DNA of 64,000 nt from Neolewinella maritima (GCF_923081025.1 NZ_CAKLPZ010000002.1:558001-622000); one strand, 5' to 3'; positions 44,955-54,036 are shown, counted from the stretch's first letter. Notes: generated from the sequence alone by a model not told the origin. Translations and numbers: made by a program.

Positions 44955-45326
44955 CTACTGGGGGACGAACTTGATGCTCAGGCTATTCACACAGTGGCGC
45001 GTATTCTTGGGCGTGAAGCGCTCGCCCTTGAAGACGTGGCCCAGGTGACCGCCACAGTTGTTGCACAGGATCTCTACACGGCGACCATCGGCATCGGCCT
45101 CGTGCTTTACGGCTCCCTCGATCTCGTCGTCGAAGCTGGGCCAGCCACAGCCGCTGCTGAACTTGCTGGTAGTATCGTACAGGGGGGCGTCGCAGCGGCG
45201 GCACACGAATGTCCCGTCCTGCTTAAAATTATTGTACTCGCCGGAGAAGGGCCTTTCGGTACCCTTACGGGCGATGATGCGCTCTTCTTCCTTCGTGAGG
45301 GTGTTCCAGTTCTCTTTCGTCTTCAT
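44955..45326 (-). CDS. msrB: Peptide methionine sulfoxide reductase MsrB
   Basis: The 123-residue enzyme reduces the R-form of methionine sulfoxide. Two CxxC pairs bind structural zinc ([10 protein letters not shown] and [13 protein letters not shown]). The fold motif [12 protein letters not shown] and the catalytic cysteine in [12 protein letters not shown] are present. It is cytoplasmic and lies upstream of msrA on the same strand with a 72-base gap. The gap contains a GGTCGCGGGTGC sequence that recurs at several other places in the window. Confidence 0.95.
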   Translation of the reverse strand: MKTKENWNTLTKEEERIIARKGTERPFSGEYNNFKQDGTFVCRRCDAPLYDTTSKFSSGCGWPSFDDEIEGAVKHEADADGRRVEILCNNCGGHLGHVFKGERFTPKNTRHCVNSLSIKFVPQ

Positions 45327-45365
45327 ACCCGGAAAACAAACAAAAACAGGCTTTAGTTGGCCGGT

Positions 45366-45617
45366 CTAGGCCTTCTCCACCACGAAGTCGTAGGTCTCCA
45401 TGATCACGTTGGCCAGTAGCTTGGAGCAGGCCAGCTCGACCTTGTCGTGGGCCTCCTGCTCGCTGTCCGCCTCCAGGGTGATATTGACGTGCTTGCCGAT
45501 CCGTACGTCGCTGACGCCCTGGATGCCGAGGTTGGGCATGTTCTTGACGACCACTTTCCCCTGGGGGTCGAGCAGTTCGGTCTTGGGCATGATGTTGATG
45601 TGGGCGAGGTAGGTCAT
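45366..45617 (-). CDS. purS: Phosphoribosylformylglycinamidine synthase subunit PurS
   Basis: The 83-residue PurS links PurL and PurQ in the FGAM synthase complex. The sequence MTYLAHINIMPKTELLDPQGKVV, followed by the KNMPNLGIQGVSDVRIGKHVNITLE region, is diagnostic. The start ATG at 45617 overlaps the pssA stop codon (ATGA), so the two are translationally coupled although their pathways differ. An in-frame upstream ATG at 45698 lies within pssA and is rejected. Confidence 0.93.
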   Translation of the reverse strand: MTYLAHINIMPKTELLDPQGKVVVKNMPNLGIQGVSDVRIGKHVNITLEADSEQEAHDKVELACSKLLANVIMETYDFVVEKA

Positions 45618-46378
45618 AGCGGGGAAGTAGCGCGGGGCGGGGAGACTAAGTTGAGCAGCAGGTAGACCGCGACGATGAAGGGGAAGGCCGAAGTCCATAG
45701 CAGCATAAACAGCCCGATGGCTGCGGCGGCAAAGATATACCGCGTCTCATTCCCCACCCAGCCGAAGCCCTTAAGCTTGAAGCTGAACATGGGATGCTCG
45801 CTCACCAGCAGATAAGAGAACACGAGTATGGAGGGATAAAGGACGTAGGGACTTAGGACGTAGGGTGCCCAGTCTGGGTTAGTCGCCACGATGAGCATCA
45901 GTCCCGTCGCGTAGACCGTACTGGTCGGCGTAGCTACGCCCATGAAGTTCTCGGTCTGCCGGGTATCCAGGTTGAACTTAGCCAGCCGCAGGGCACTGAA
46001 CATAGCCACGAGCAGAGCGGGCGCAGCGTACCACGACCAGCCGATCGTAAGCGGTGCCAGGGGAGCGAACGCATCCGGATCGGGCGGGCTCGCAGGTGCC
46101 AGGAAATCCCCCATCAGCAGCAGCACGTAGTAGATCACCGCTGGCACCACCCCGAAACTCACCATGTCGGCCAGACTATCCAGCTCCTTGCCGTGCTCGC
46201 TGCTCACGTCGAGGGCACGGGCTACGAGTCCGTCGGCAAAGTCGAACCAGCCGGCCGCGAAGAGGAACCAGAAGGCGGGCACGAAGCGCAGGTCCAGAAT
46301 ACAGATCAGGGCCGCGCAGCCGCAAAAGAGGTTCAGTAGGGTGACGAAGTTCGGGATCCAGGCTTTCACGCGGCCCAA
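45614..46378 (-). CDS. pssA: CDP-diacylglycerol-serine O-phosphatidyltransferase
   Basis: The 254-residue integral membrane enzyme makes phosphatidylserine, precursor of phosphatidylethanolamine. The CDP-alcohol phosphotransferase signature is complete: WFDFADGLVARALDVSSEHGKELDSLADMVSFG, with the two DG/AR and two D residues at the right spacing. About eight hydrophobic segments are present. It begins the pair pssA-purS. The family's usual partner psd is not adjacent. Confidence 0.93.
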   Translation of the reverse strand: MGRVKAWIPNFVTLLNLFCGCAALICILDLRFVPAFWFLFAAGWFDFADGLVARALDVSSEHGKELDSLADMVSFGVVPAVIYYVLLLMGDFLAPASPPDPDAFAPLAPLTIGWSWYAAPALLVAMFSALRLAKFNLDTRQTENFMGVATPTSTVYATGLMLIVATNPDWAPYVLSPYVLYPSILVFSYLLVSEHPMFSFKLKGFGWVGNETRYIFAAAAIGLFMLLWTSAFPFIVAVYLLLNLVSPPRATSPL

Positions 46379-46430
46379 GGTAAGTTTTCGCAGGGGGAGC
46401 GCGTTAGGGTAGAGCCTAACTACTTACACC

Positions 46431-46964
46431 ATGCGCTACCTACTGGCCTCCCTGCTGGGGCTGTGCCTGTTCTCCGGCTGCCCCAGCACCGGCAACGGCG
46501 ACCGGCTGTTCGACATCACCTACGAGCCCATCGACTTCGTGGTGCCGGCCGGACAGGTATCCCCCCAGCTCTTCGTGGTGTCCCGGGCCAATATGATCAC
46601 CCGCTTTATCCCCACCCTCGACGCCAGCGCCTTTACCGCCGACGATGTAGACCAGGTAGGTGGCATCCGGGCGCGGGTGGTCAGCCTGTCGGGCGAAGAC
46701 TTCCGTGAGATCGACCGGGTAGAGCTGCGCGTCTGTCCCACCAGCGAGCGGCAGTGCAGCGTCGCCGACATCATGTACAGCGTGGATCACCAGGGCCGCC
46801 GGCAGCAGGTCATCAACCTCAACCCGGGCCTGCGCAATTTCCGCAGCCTGTACCTGCAGGACGAAACGGTCCGCATGGAAGTGGTCTTCTACCCCCTGGG
46901 CGTCACCTCCCAGAATATCGAGACCCGCCTGGAGTGGACGATCGGTGCCATCGGGGGACTCTAG
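46431..46964 (+). CDS. Predicted lipoprotein, unknown function
   Basis: The 177-residue protein has a lipoprotein signal (MRYLLASLLGLCLFSGC, Cys17). It looks beta-rich; two cysteines (VCPTSERQC) could form a disulfide. I recognise no family. Its stop overlaps the stop of the convergent helicase gene by 4 bases. It is probably a native envelope protein. Confidence 0.78.
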   Translation: MRYLLASLLGLCLFSGCPSTGNGDRLFDITYEPIDFVVPAGQVSPQLFVVSRANMITRFIPTLDASAFTADDVDQVGGIRARVVSLSGEDFREIDRVELRVCPTSERQCSVADIMYSVDHQGRRQQVINLNPGLRNFRSLYLQDETVRMEVVFYPLGVTSQNIETRLEWTIGAIGGL

Positions 46965-49429
46965 TCCCGCACCAGCGCCAGCCGCATACGCTTTACGCGG
47001 TCCTGCAGTGATTCCGAGCTGATCCGCTCCCGCAGCCGGTCCACGATCAGCGAGAAGCTGAAGGGCGTAGCCTTGCTGGGCTGCATGAACAGGATGGTCT
47101 GTCCGTTGATCCGTTCCAGCGCGGCGCGTAGCCGCGCCTCCTGAAGTTGGAAGGTCATGATCTCGTCGTAGGCTTGCTGCAGGAGTAGGTTGCTGGGTTC
47201 GTAGTCCGTGAAAACATCGAAAAACAACTGCGACCCGCTCTGCAGGTGCTTTTCTTTTTTCTGCTTGCCGGGGTAGCCCTTAAAGATCAGTCCGGCGATG
47301 GCGGCGATATCGCGGAAGCGGCGCTTGGCCATCTCCGTGGCGTTGATGCCGGCGTTGAGGTCGTGGGTCAGCCCCGTAGCATCGAAGAGACCGCTGCCGA
47401 GCGCCTCCTCGATCGGAATGGGCTGGTCGCACAGCAGCTCGAAGCCGTAGTCGTTCATGGCGATCGTGAAGGTGAGGGGCGCGAACTGCCCGATCCGGTA
47501 GGCGACCAGGGAGCTCAATCCTTCGTGGATCCCGCGGCCCTCGCAGGGGTACACCACCAGGTGGAAGCCCTCACGATCCTGGAAGTACTCGATGAGCAGT
47601 TCGTCGCTGGCGGGCACGGCGCTGCGGCGCACCTGGATGTCGCGCAGGGGGGCCAGCTTAGCGAGTTCGGCGTCGTGGTAATCTTCATGCTTCAACTCCT
47701 CCATCGCCTGACGTAGAAACTCAGAGAGCTGACTCGACAGCTGCATCCGTCCGCCGCGCCAGCTAGGTACCTTGCCTTTCTTCGAGGTGCTGCGCTTGAC
47801 CAGCGCCTCAGTGCCCTTGATCTTTATGAACTTGAGGCTGCGGCCGGCAAACCAGAAGGTATCGCCCGGCTTGAGGCTGGAGATGAAGTACTCCTCGATG
47901 GAGCCGATGTAGCCGCCCGTCATGTACTTGATCATCACGGTAGTCTCGCTCACGATCGCGCCGATGCTCATGCGGTGCATCATGGCTACGCGCTTGCTCT
48001 CTACGCGGTACATGCCCTCCTCGTCGCGCGCCACCTTGTGGTACTCGTCGTAAGCCCCCAGGCTATTACCCCCCGTGGTGATGAAGTCCAGGCACCAGGC
48101 AAACTCCTCGTCGGTCACCGAAGCGAAGCAGAAGGTATTGCGGATCTCCGCCAGCACTACATCGCGCCGGAAGCCCCCGCTTACTGCCAGGGTCACCAGG
48201 TACTGCACCAGTACATCGAAGCTGCGCAGGTAGGGGATACGGCTCTCGATGACCTGCCGCTCGATGCAGCGCCGCAGGGCCGAGGCTTCCAGCAGTTCCA
48301 GGCTATTGGTGGGTACGAAGTGAATGGTGCTCTTGGCGCCCGGTCGGTGCCCACTGCGTCCGGCGCGCTGCAGGAAGCGGGCCACTCCCTTCGGACTGCC
48401 GATCTGTACGATGGTCTCTACGGGGCGAAAGTCTACCCCCAGATCGAGGCTGGACGTGCAGATGACCGCTTTGAGCGTCCCCTCGTGCAGCGCATCCTCC
48501 ACCCAGTCGCGCAGCTCCCGGCTGATGCTGCCGTGGTGCATGGCGATGGCTCCGGAGAGCTCGGGGTCGAAGTCGAGCAGCCGCTGGTACCAGATCTCGC
48601 ACTGGCTGCGCGTATTGGTGAACACCAGCGTCGAGCCCGAGGCGTAGATGATGGGCACCACCTTTTCGAGCAGCTTGATGCCCAGGTGGCCCGACCAGGG
48701 GAAGGTCTCGATCTCGTCCGGCAGCACGGTAACCATCTCCGTCTCCTTGACCGTGCCGGCGCGGATGATCACCCGCTTGCCGGGCAGGGTGGGGGGGATC
48801 AGCACGTCCAGCGCTTCCTCCATATTGCCGATGGTGGCCGAAATGCCCCAGGTGCGGAAGGCCGTGCCGCGCAGTCCCCGCAGCCGACTCAGGGCCAGCT
48901 CCACCAGCACGCCGCGCTTGGTGCCCAGCAGTTCGTGCCACTCGTCGGAGACCAGCACCCGTAGGTCGCCGAAGAACTGCTCGTAGCCCTTACTGGCCAG
49001 CAGCAGGTGCAGACTCTCGGGGGTGGTGATAAGGATCTCGGGCGGCTTGCTGCGCTGCTTGGTCCGCTCGGCGGTCTTGGTATCGCCGGAGCGCACGCCC
49101 ACGCGCCACTTCATGCCCAGGTCCTCGATGGCCCGCTCGGCGGCGCCCTGGATCTCGCGGGTCAGGGCGCGGATGGGGGTGATCCAGATGGCCCGCAGTC
49201 CGTTGTTGGCCTTGGTGGGTTGGTCGGGGTGTTCGCGCAGGAACTCCAGCAGGATAGGCAGGATCAGCGAGTAGGTCTTGCCGCTGCCGGTGGGGGCGTT
49301 GACCAGGCCGCTCTTACCACTTAGGTAGGCGCGCCAGGCCTGCTGCTGGAAGGGAAACGGTGCCCAGCCCCGGGTCTTGAACCAGTCGGTGCCGGTTTGG
49401 AGCAGGGGGGCGGAAGCGGGTAGTGACAC
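46961..49429 (-). CDS. Lhr-like DEXH helicase (ligase-associated DNA damage response type)
   Basis: This superfamily 2 DNA helicase has 822 residues. Walker A is NAPTGSGKTYSLILPIL (about residue 45), motif Ia ITPIRALTREIQGA, the Walker B box VSDEWHELLGTKRG (DEWH), motif III ISATIG, and motif VI QRAGRSGHRPG. The C-terminal part has the winged-helix and Lhr-core region (GDTFWFAGRSLKFIKIKG). This subfamily usually sits with an ATP-dependent DNA ligase, an MBL-fold exonuclease and a phosphoesterase; none is adjacent here. It probably unwinds RNA:DNA or DNA duplexes in repair. Confidence 0.9.
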   Translation of the reverse strand: MSLPASAPLLQTGTDWFKTRGWAPFPFQQQAWRAYLSGKSGLVNAPTGSGKTYSLILPILLEFLREHPDQPTKANNGLRAIWITPIRALTREIQGAAERAIEDLGMKWRVGVRSGDTKTAERTKQRSKPPEILITTPESLHLLLASKGYEQFFGDLRVLVSDEWHELLGTKRGVLVELALSRLRGLRGTAFRTWGISATIGNMEEALDVLIPPTLPGKRVIIRAGTVKETEMVTVLPDEIETFPWSGHLGIKLLEKVVPIIYASGSTLVFTNTRSQCEIWYQRLLDFDPELSGAIAMHHGSISRELRDWVEDALHEGTLKAVICTSSLDLGVDFRPVETIVQIGSPKGVARFLQRAGRSGHRPGAKSTIHFVPTNSLELLEASALRRCIERQVIESRIPYLRSFDVLVQYLVTLAVSGGFRRDVVLAEIRNTFCFASVTDEEFAWCLDFITTGGNSLGAYDEYHKVARDEEGMYRVESKRVAMMHRMSIGAIVSETTVMIKYMTGGYIGSIEEYFISSLKPGDTFWFAGRSLKFIKIKGTEALVKRSTSKKGKVPSWRGGRMQLSSQLSEFLRQAMEELKHEDYHDAELAKLAPLRDIQVRRSAVPASDELLIEYFQDREGFHLVVYPCEGRGIHEGLSSLVAYRIGQFAPLTFTIAMNDYGFELLCDQPIPIEEALGSGLFDATGLTHDLNAGINATEMAKRRFRDIAAIAGLIFKGYPGKQKKEKHLQSGSQLFFDVFTDYEPSNLLLQQAYDEIMTFQLQEARLRAALERINGQTILFMQPSKATPFSFSLIVDRLRERISSESLQDRVKRMRLALVRD

Positions 49430-49745
49430 GGGGGTGAAACAGCAGGGGGCGGCGCGGGTTCAGGTCGCGGCGTTGCTCGCCGAGCGCAGGCTGGGTTCGA
49501 CGAGGCTGGCCCTGCGTGCGCTGCCTCGATCTGGAGGCACAAAACTTCGTGGTCGCTCCAGCTGAGGAGTTGAATCAGTTAGTGCTAGTCTGGAGCGCCG
49601 ACGCCGAACACGCAGTGCGCTGTAGCTAACCGAAAAATTTCTGGTATATAATCCAAATAGCTTACTTTACCCTGACGACCACAGTCGGCATATTGCTAGC
49701 CATACCTTCACCCGGCACCCGCGCACCCGCCCAAGCACCCCATAA
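49430..49745. other. Intergenic region between divergent helicase and aminopeptidase genes
   Basis: The 316 bases hold no convincing gene. The left half is GC-rich with short imperfect palindromes (for example TGCCTCGATCTGGAGGCA near 49520). The right half is AT-rich around 49630-49665 and probably contains the aminopeptidase promoter. A GCACCCGCG copy of a recurring GC-rich word is near 49718. Confidence 0.6.
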
Positions 49746-51065
49746 ATGTTTACTACCCAGACTTACGTAGCCCGCCGAAAACAGCTCGCGGAGGCGGTCG
49801 GGCACGGACTGATCATTCTGCCCGGCAACGGTGAAGCTCCCATGAATTACGCCGGCAATCCCTACCCCTTTCGGCAAGATTCCACCTTTCGCTACTTCGC
49901 CGGTCTCAACCAGCCCGACCTGATCCTCACGATCAATGCCGAGACGGGAGAGAGTCTCCTCTACGGTGATGAAGCTACGCTGGACGATATGGTCTGGATG
50001 GGCGAACAAACAGGACTGGACGAACTAGCCCAACGGGCCGGGCTGCAGGTGGGCGGAAACCTGCAGAAGGCCGTAGATACCCTGTGCCTGTCCGAAGTGG
50101 TCCACTACCTGCCGACTTACCGCGACGCACGGCAGATGTTGCTGTGCCAGTGCCTGAACGAAGACGACCGGCCGAGTGAGAAACTGATCCGGGCAGTCAT
50201 CGCACAACGATCGTACAAAAGCGCGGAGGAACTAGCGGAAATGGACCGCGCCGTAACCACCAGTATGGCCATGCACCGGGCCGCGGCCGCAGGTGCGAAG
50301 CCGGGGATGCGGGAGGCGGAGGTAGCCGGCATGGTAGAAGGACTTGCCATCAGTGCCGGCGGGCGGCTGGCCTACGCAGCCATCGTGAGTCGGGACGGCC
50401 ACATCCTGCACAACCACGCCCACCACAACGTGCTGCGGGAGGGCGACCTGCTGCTGATCGATGCCGGGGCCGAAACCCCCTCGGGCTACGCCGGCGACAT
50501 CACCCGCACCTTCGCGGTGGGCGCGGAGATGACGGCCAAACAGCAGGCGGTCTACGATATCGTGGACGACGCCAAACGGCGGGTGATCGAGGCCATCCGA
50601 CCCGGGGTACCCTTTCGGGAACTGCACGACCTATCGGCCCGTATCATCACCAATGGACTGAAGCAGCTGGGGCTGATGAAGGGGGATACGGCGGAGGCGG
50701 TTGCCGCGGGTGCCCACGCCCTGTTCTACCCCCACGGCCTCGGTCACATGATCGGGCTGGACGTACACGATATGGAAGACCTGGGGGAAGACTTCGTGGG
50801 CTACGACGAGGAGTTTCAGCGCAGCGAGCAGTTCGGTACGCGCAACCTGCGGCTGGGCCGCCGGCTGGAGGAGGGCTTCACGATCACGGTAGAGCCGGGT
50901 ATCTACTTTATCCCCATTCTTACGGACCGCTGGCGGGCCGAGGGCAAGCACACGGAATACATCAACTACGATGCCCTGGCGGCCTACCGCGATTTCGGTG
51001 GTATCCGGCTGGAAGACAATGTAGTAGTGACGGCGGACAACTGCCGGGTGCTCGGCTCCGTTTAG
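49746..51065 (+). CDS. pepP: Aminopeptidase P family metallopeptidase (Xaa-Pro aminopeptidase)
   Basis: The 439-residue enzyme has the pita-bread fold and cleaves residues in front of proline. An N-terminal creatinase-like domain (to about residue 165) starts RRKQLAEAV and contains FRYFAGLNQPDLIL. The five metal ligands are visible: the aspartates in LLIDAGAETPSGYAGDITRTF, the histidine in PHGLGHMIGLDVHD, and the glutamates in ITVEPGIYF and GGIRLEDNVVV. It is cytoplasmic with normal length. The TPR protein follows after 20 bases, probably in the same transcript. Confidence 0.94.
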   Translation: MFTTQTYVARRKQLAEAVGHGLIILPGNGEAPMNYAGNPYPFRQDSTFRYFAGLNQPDLILTINAETGESLLYGDEATLDDMVWMGEQTGLDELAQRAGLQVGGNLQKAVDTLCLSEVVHYLPTYRDARQMLLCQCLNEDDRPSEKLIRAVIAQRSYKSAEELAEMDRAVTTSMAMHRAAAAGAKPGMREAEVAGMVEGLAISAGGRLAYAAIVSRDGHILHNHAHHNVLREGDLLLIDAGAETPSGYAGDITRTFAVGAEMTAKQQAVYDIVDDAKRRVIEAIRPGVPFRELHDLSARIITNGLKQLGLMKGDTAEAVAAGAHALFYPHGLGHMIGLDVHDMEDLGEDFVGYDEEFQRSEQFGTRNLRLGRRLEEGFTITVEPGIYFIPILTDRWRAEGKHTEYINYDALAAYRDFGGIRLEDNVVVTADNCRVLGSV

Positions 51066-51085
51066 AGCTACACAACCTCCGCGCT

Positions 51086-52888
51086 ATGCTACGTCAGTTT
51101 TTCCTCCTGCTCGTACTCGGTACTTCGCTGGGACTAGGCGCCCAGAGCAACCAGCTCGCGCAGCAGTACTACATGGACGGCGAGTACGAAAAGGCCGCCG
51201 AGCTTTACCTCGCCCTGGCCGAGGAGAACTACAATACCTTTTACTTCGACCGCTACGTCAGCAGCCTGATGAACCTACGGCAGTACGACGAGGCCGAACG
51301 GGTGGTAAAGAAACAACTGAAGCGCACGCCGGAAGAGCTCACCCTCTATGTCACCTACGGCCAGCTACTGGAGCAGAACGGCGATGAAGAGGGCGCCCAG
51401 AAGCAGTACCGCCAGGCGATCAAGGAGCTGCGGGCCGATAAATTCCAGATCACTCAACTGGCCAATGCCTTCGTACAGCTCACCAAGTACGACCTGGCGA
51501 TCGAGGTATACGAGCGCGGGGGGAAGCTGATCAAGGACGATACCTCCTTCGCCTTCAATCTGGGCGATCTCTACCGCCGCAAGGGGGCCACCGCCCCGAT
51601 GATCACCAGCTACCTCGACGCCCTGGTCGACGAGCCGGAGCGGATACGCAACGTGCAGACCTACTTCCAGCGCTTTCTGGATCGCGACGGTCTGCTCGAA
51701 GCCCAGAAGCAACTCTACGCCCGCATCCAGGAGGATCGCAAGGATAACCCCCTCTACCCCGAAATGCTGGGCTGGGTACTGATCCAGAACAAGGACTATA
51801 AGGGGGCCCTGCGCCAGGCCCGTGCGCTCGATAAGCGACTGGATGAGAACGGCGAGCGGGTCTTCGATATCGGCACCCTGGCCGGTAATGCCCGCGACTA
51901 CGAGGCCGCCATCGCTGCCTATGACTACATCGTCGAGAATAAGGACCCCGCCTCTCCTTATTACCTGGAGGCTAAGCGGGAGGGCTTGCTGACCCGCCGC
52001 CGCGCCATTACCGATGGCTATGCGTACACCGAAGAGGACCTACGTATCCTGGAGTCGGCATACTTCGACTTCCTGCGGCAGTTCGGCAACAACCCGGCCT
52101 CGGCCCGCATCGCTATCCAGCTGGCCGAGCTCGAAGCCCTGTACCTGAACGATCTGGAGAAAGCAACCGGCATCCTCCAGGAGATCGTCGGGCTCAATGG
52201 CGTGAACGAGACCATCCGCGCCCGCGCCAAGCTGGCCCTGGCCGACTACTACCTCATGCAGGGCGAGGTCTGGGAGTCTACGCTACTGTACAGCCAGGTT
52301 GACAAGCAATTCAAGGAGGATCTGCTGGGTCACGAGGCCCGCTTCCGCAACGCGCGGCTAAGCTACTTCCGGGGCGACTTCGAGTGGGCGCAGTCGCAGT
52401 TCGACGTGCTCAAGGCCTCTACTTCCCGCCTCATCGCCAACGATGCGCTGGACCTCTCGGTATTCATTCTCGACAACCTCGGTCTGGACACCACGGCCGT
52501 CGCCCTGCAGACCTACGCTGACGCCGAGCTGCTGATGTTCCAGAACCGCTACGACGAGGCCTTCGCCACCCTGGATACCCTCGTCAAGGCCTTCCCCGGT
52601 CACGATCTGGAGGATGACGTAGTCTACCTACGGGGCAAGATCTACCAGCGGCTGCGGCAGTATGAGGCCGCCGCCGAGCAGTACGCGCAGGTCATCGACA
52701 CCTACCCCAAGAGCATCCGTCTTGACAATGCGCTCTACGCCCTCGCCGGTCTGTACGAAGAGCAGCTAGACGATAAGGCCAAGGCCCAGGAACTCTACGA
52801 GACCCTCTTCATCGACTACAGCAACAGTATCCTGGCGGTAGAAGCGCGCAAGAAGTACCGGGCGCTGCGGGGTGATGCGGTGCAGTAG
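51086..52888 (+). CDS. Secreted/periplasmic TPR-repeat protein
   Basis: The 600-residue protein has a signal peptide (MLRQFFLLLVLGTSLGLGAQ). Many tetratricopeptide repeats follow along its length, for example YYMDGEYEKAAELYLALAEENY, QYDEAERVVKKQL, YDLAIEVYERGGKL, YDEAFATLDTLVKAFPGHDLEDDVVYLRGKIYQRLRQYEAAAEQYAQVIDTYPKS. Such proteins serve as assembly platforms in the Bacteroidota envelope. No enzymatic motif is present. It lies 20 bases after the aminopeptidase gene. The exact partner is unknown. Confidence 0.88.
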   Translation: MLRQFFLLLVLGTSLGLGAQSNQLAQQYYMDGEYEKAAELYLALAEENYNTFYFDRYVSSLMNLRQYDEAERVVKKQLKRTPEELTLYVTYGQLLEQNGDEEGAQKQYRQAIKELRADKFQITQLANAFVQLTKYDLAIEVYERGGKLIKDDTSFAFNLGDLYRRKGATAPMITSYLDALVDEPERIRNVQTYFQRFLDRDGLLEAQKQLYARIQEDRKDNPLYPEMLGWVLIQNKDYKGALRQARALDKRLDENGERVFDIGTLAGNARDYEAAIAAYDYIVENKDPASPYYLEAKREGLLTRRRAITDGYAYTEEDLRILESAYFDFLRQFGNNPASARIAIQLAELEALYLNDLEKATGILQEIVGLNGVNETIRARAKLALADYYLMQGEVWESTLLYSQVDKQFKEDLLGHEARFRNARLSYFRGDFEWAQSQFDVLKASTSRLIANDALDLSVFILDNLGLDTTAVALQTYADAELLMFQNRYDEAFATLDTLVKAFPGHDLEDDVVYLRGKIYQRLRQYEAAAEQYAQVIDTYPKSIRLDNALYALAGLYEEQLDDKAKAQELYETLFIDYSNSILAVEARKKYRALRGDAVQ

Positions 52889-52897
52889 CAGTACGCA

Positions 52898-52939
52898 GCG
52901 GTTTCCAACCGCGGTAGTAAAACGCTGCCTCCGGCAGCG
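52898..52939. repeat. Pair of GGA-loop hairpins after the TPR gene
   Basis: Read on the minus strand, CGCTGCCGGAGGCAGCG (52923-52939) and GCGGTTGGAAACCGC (52898-52912) are perfect stems of 7 and 6 bp, each with a 3-base GGA loop. The architecture equals the RAYT-flanking hairpins, but the GAACC tail is missing. They may be a relative of that family or the terminator of the TPR gene. Confidence 0.6.
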
Positions 52940-53006
52940 CTAGCAAGGTGCTGACCCACCAAAATCACCCGCCACTGCATCGTAGCTAGTAAACGCTTCT
53001 CCACCC

Positions 53007-53369
53007 ATGGCACTCCACTACCCCCTCTTCCCCGCCGGTGACCCCTCCGCCGACTACACGGCTCGAAAGGAAGCCGCTGACAAAGCCATGCTCCAATACA
53101 TCTATGCGCACATCAGCTACCCCACCGAAGCGCGGGAGGCTGAACGGGAAGGCATAGTAGCGATCAAGTTTGCCGTAGACGCAAGCGGCAAGCCCGGTGA
53201 GCCGGCCGTAGCCCGCGGTATCCACCCCGCCCTCGATGCCGAAGCCTTACGCGTAGTACAGACGATGCTACGGGATCATCCATCCTGGACCCCTGCCCGG
53301 GAGGACGGTAGCCCGATTGACTACAACTATGTACTACCCATCCGCTTTAAATTGGAGCCCACGGAGTAA
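53007..53369 (+). CDS. TonB C-terminal-like protein without membrane anchor
   Basis: The 120-residue protein has the TonB/energy-transducer fold: ISYPTEAREAEREGIVAIKFAVDASGKPGEPAVARGIHPALDAEALRVVQTM, then WTPAREDG and YNYVLPIRFKL. The N-terminus has no convincing membrane helix or signal, so it is unlikely to be a full TonB. Bacteroidota often carry such short TonB-domain proteins of unknown role. It precedes a second TonB-like gene by 37 bases, and the two are probably one unit. Confidence 0.83.
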   Translation: MALHYPLFPAGDPSADYTARKEAADKAMLQYIYAHISYPTEAREAEREGIVAIKFAVDASGKPGEPAVARGIHPALDAEALRVVQTMLRDHPSWTPAREDGSPIDYNYVLPIRFKLEPTE

Positions 53370-53406
53370 TTTCCTATTTTAGGGCTAGCCTATTTGCACC
53401 TAAGCT

Positions 53407-53988
53407 ATGACCACCCGACACCTGCCCTCCCGATTTTTTACTACCGGCCTGCTGCTGGCTCTACTCCTTACCGTACTGAACTGGGGCTTCCGGCAGGCCC
53501 CCGACGCAGCCCGGCAGCAACTGCTGGTCGAGGTAGAGGATGCTATGGAAGAGCCTACCGTTGCGGTGGAACCGGTGACCTTTTTTATTGATCACTGCAT
53601 CCAGCGGCCGCGCCCCGAACTGCCGCCGGTGGAGGAGATGACCCTGCCGATCTACCCGGGCTGTGAACTGGAGGCCGACTACGAGGAGCGGGTCTTTTGT
53701 GGCTTTGGACGCCTGAAGCACTTCATCGACAAGAACCAGGTGCAACCCGAGGGCTCCAAGCGGGAGCGGGTAGGGATCAGTTTTGTCATTCAGCGGCAGA
53801 CGGGCCTCATGCAGGACTTCGAAGTCATTGCCGGCGAAGACCAGCGGAATATCCGCGAGGCTCTGCGCATCGTCAAACTCATGGTCGACCGCGGCGTACG
53901 CTGGACCCCCGGCACGGTGGAGGGGGAGGCGGTCAACTTTCCCCTGGCTATCCCGATCTCCTTTCACGGGGCGGGCTGCGGGGAGTGA
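53407..53988 (+). CDS. Membrane-anchored TonB-domain-like protein
   Basis: The 193-residue protein has one N-terminal membrane helix (FFTTGLLLALLLTVLNWGF), an acidic linker (EVEDAMEEP) and a divergent TonB-like C-terminal domain: PIYPGCELEADYEERVFCGFGRLKHFIDKNQVQP, then RVGISFVIQRQTGLMQDFEVIAGED and ALRIVKLMVDRGVRWTPG. Two cysteines (PGCELE and VFCGFG) could form a disulfide, as in many Bacteroidota TonB-like proteins with an IYPGCE-type motif. It lies directly behind the other TonB-like gene. No exbB/exbD or receptor gene is in the window. Confidence 0.83.
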   Translation: MTTRHLPSRFFTTGLLLALLLTVLNWGFRQAPDAARQQLLVEVEDAMEEPTVAVEPVTFFIDHCIQRPRPELPPVEEMTLPIYPGCELEADYEERVFCGFGRLKHFIDKNQVQPEGSKRERVGISFVIQRQTGLMQDFEVIAGEDQRNIREALRIVKLMVDRGVRWTPGTVEGEAVNFPLAIPISFHGAGCGE

Positions 53989-54036
53989 GTCCCGTACTTA
54001 GTCGGGACGGCAGCGGGTGGCCCGATAGCTATCGGG
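53989..54036. repeat. Two adjacent GTCCCG/CGGGAC palindromes
   Basis: GTCCCGTACTTAGTCGGGAC (53989-54008) is an inverted repeat with 6-bp arms, and CCCGATAGCTATCGGG (54021-54036) is a perfect 16-bp palindrome. They lie between the TonB-like gene and the cytochrome gene and may act as terminators. The same palindrome occurs in rnpB and in the SpeE-like gene. Confidence 0.75.

Noticed and set aside
49430-49660. A further RAYT-type hairpin array
   Set aside because: Short palindromes exist, but none has the GGA loop plus GAACC tail and there is no tandem period.
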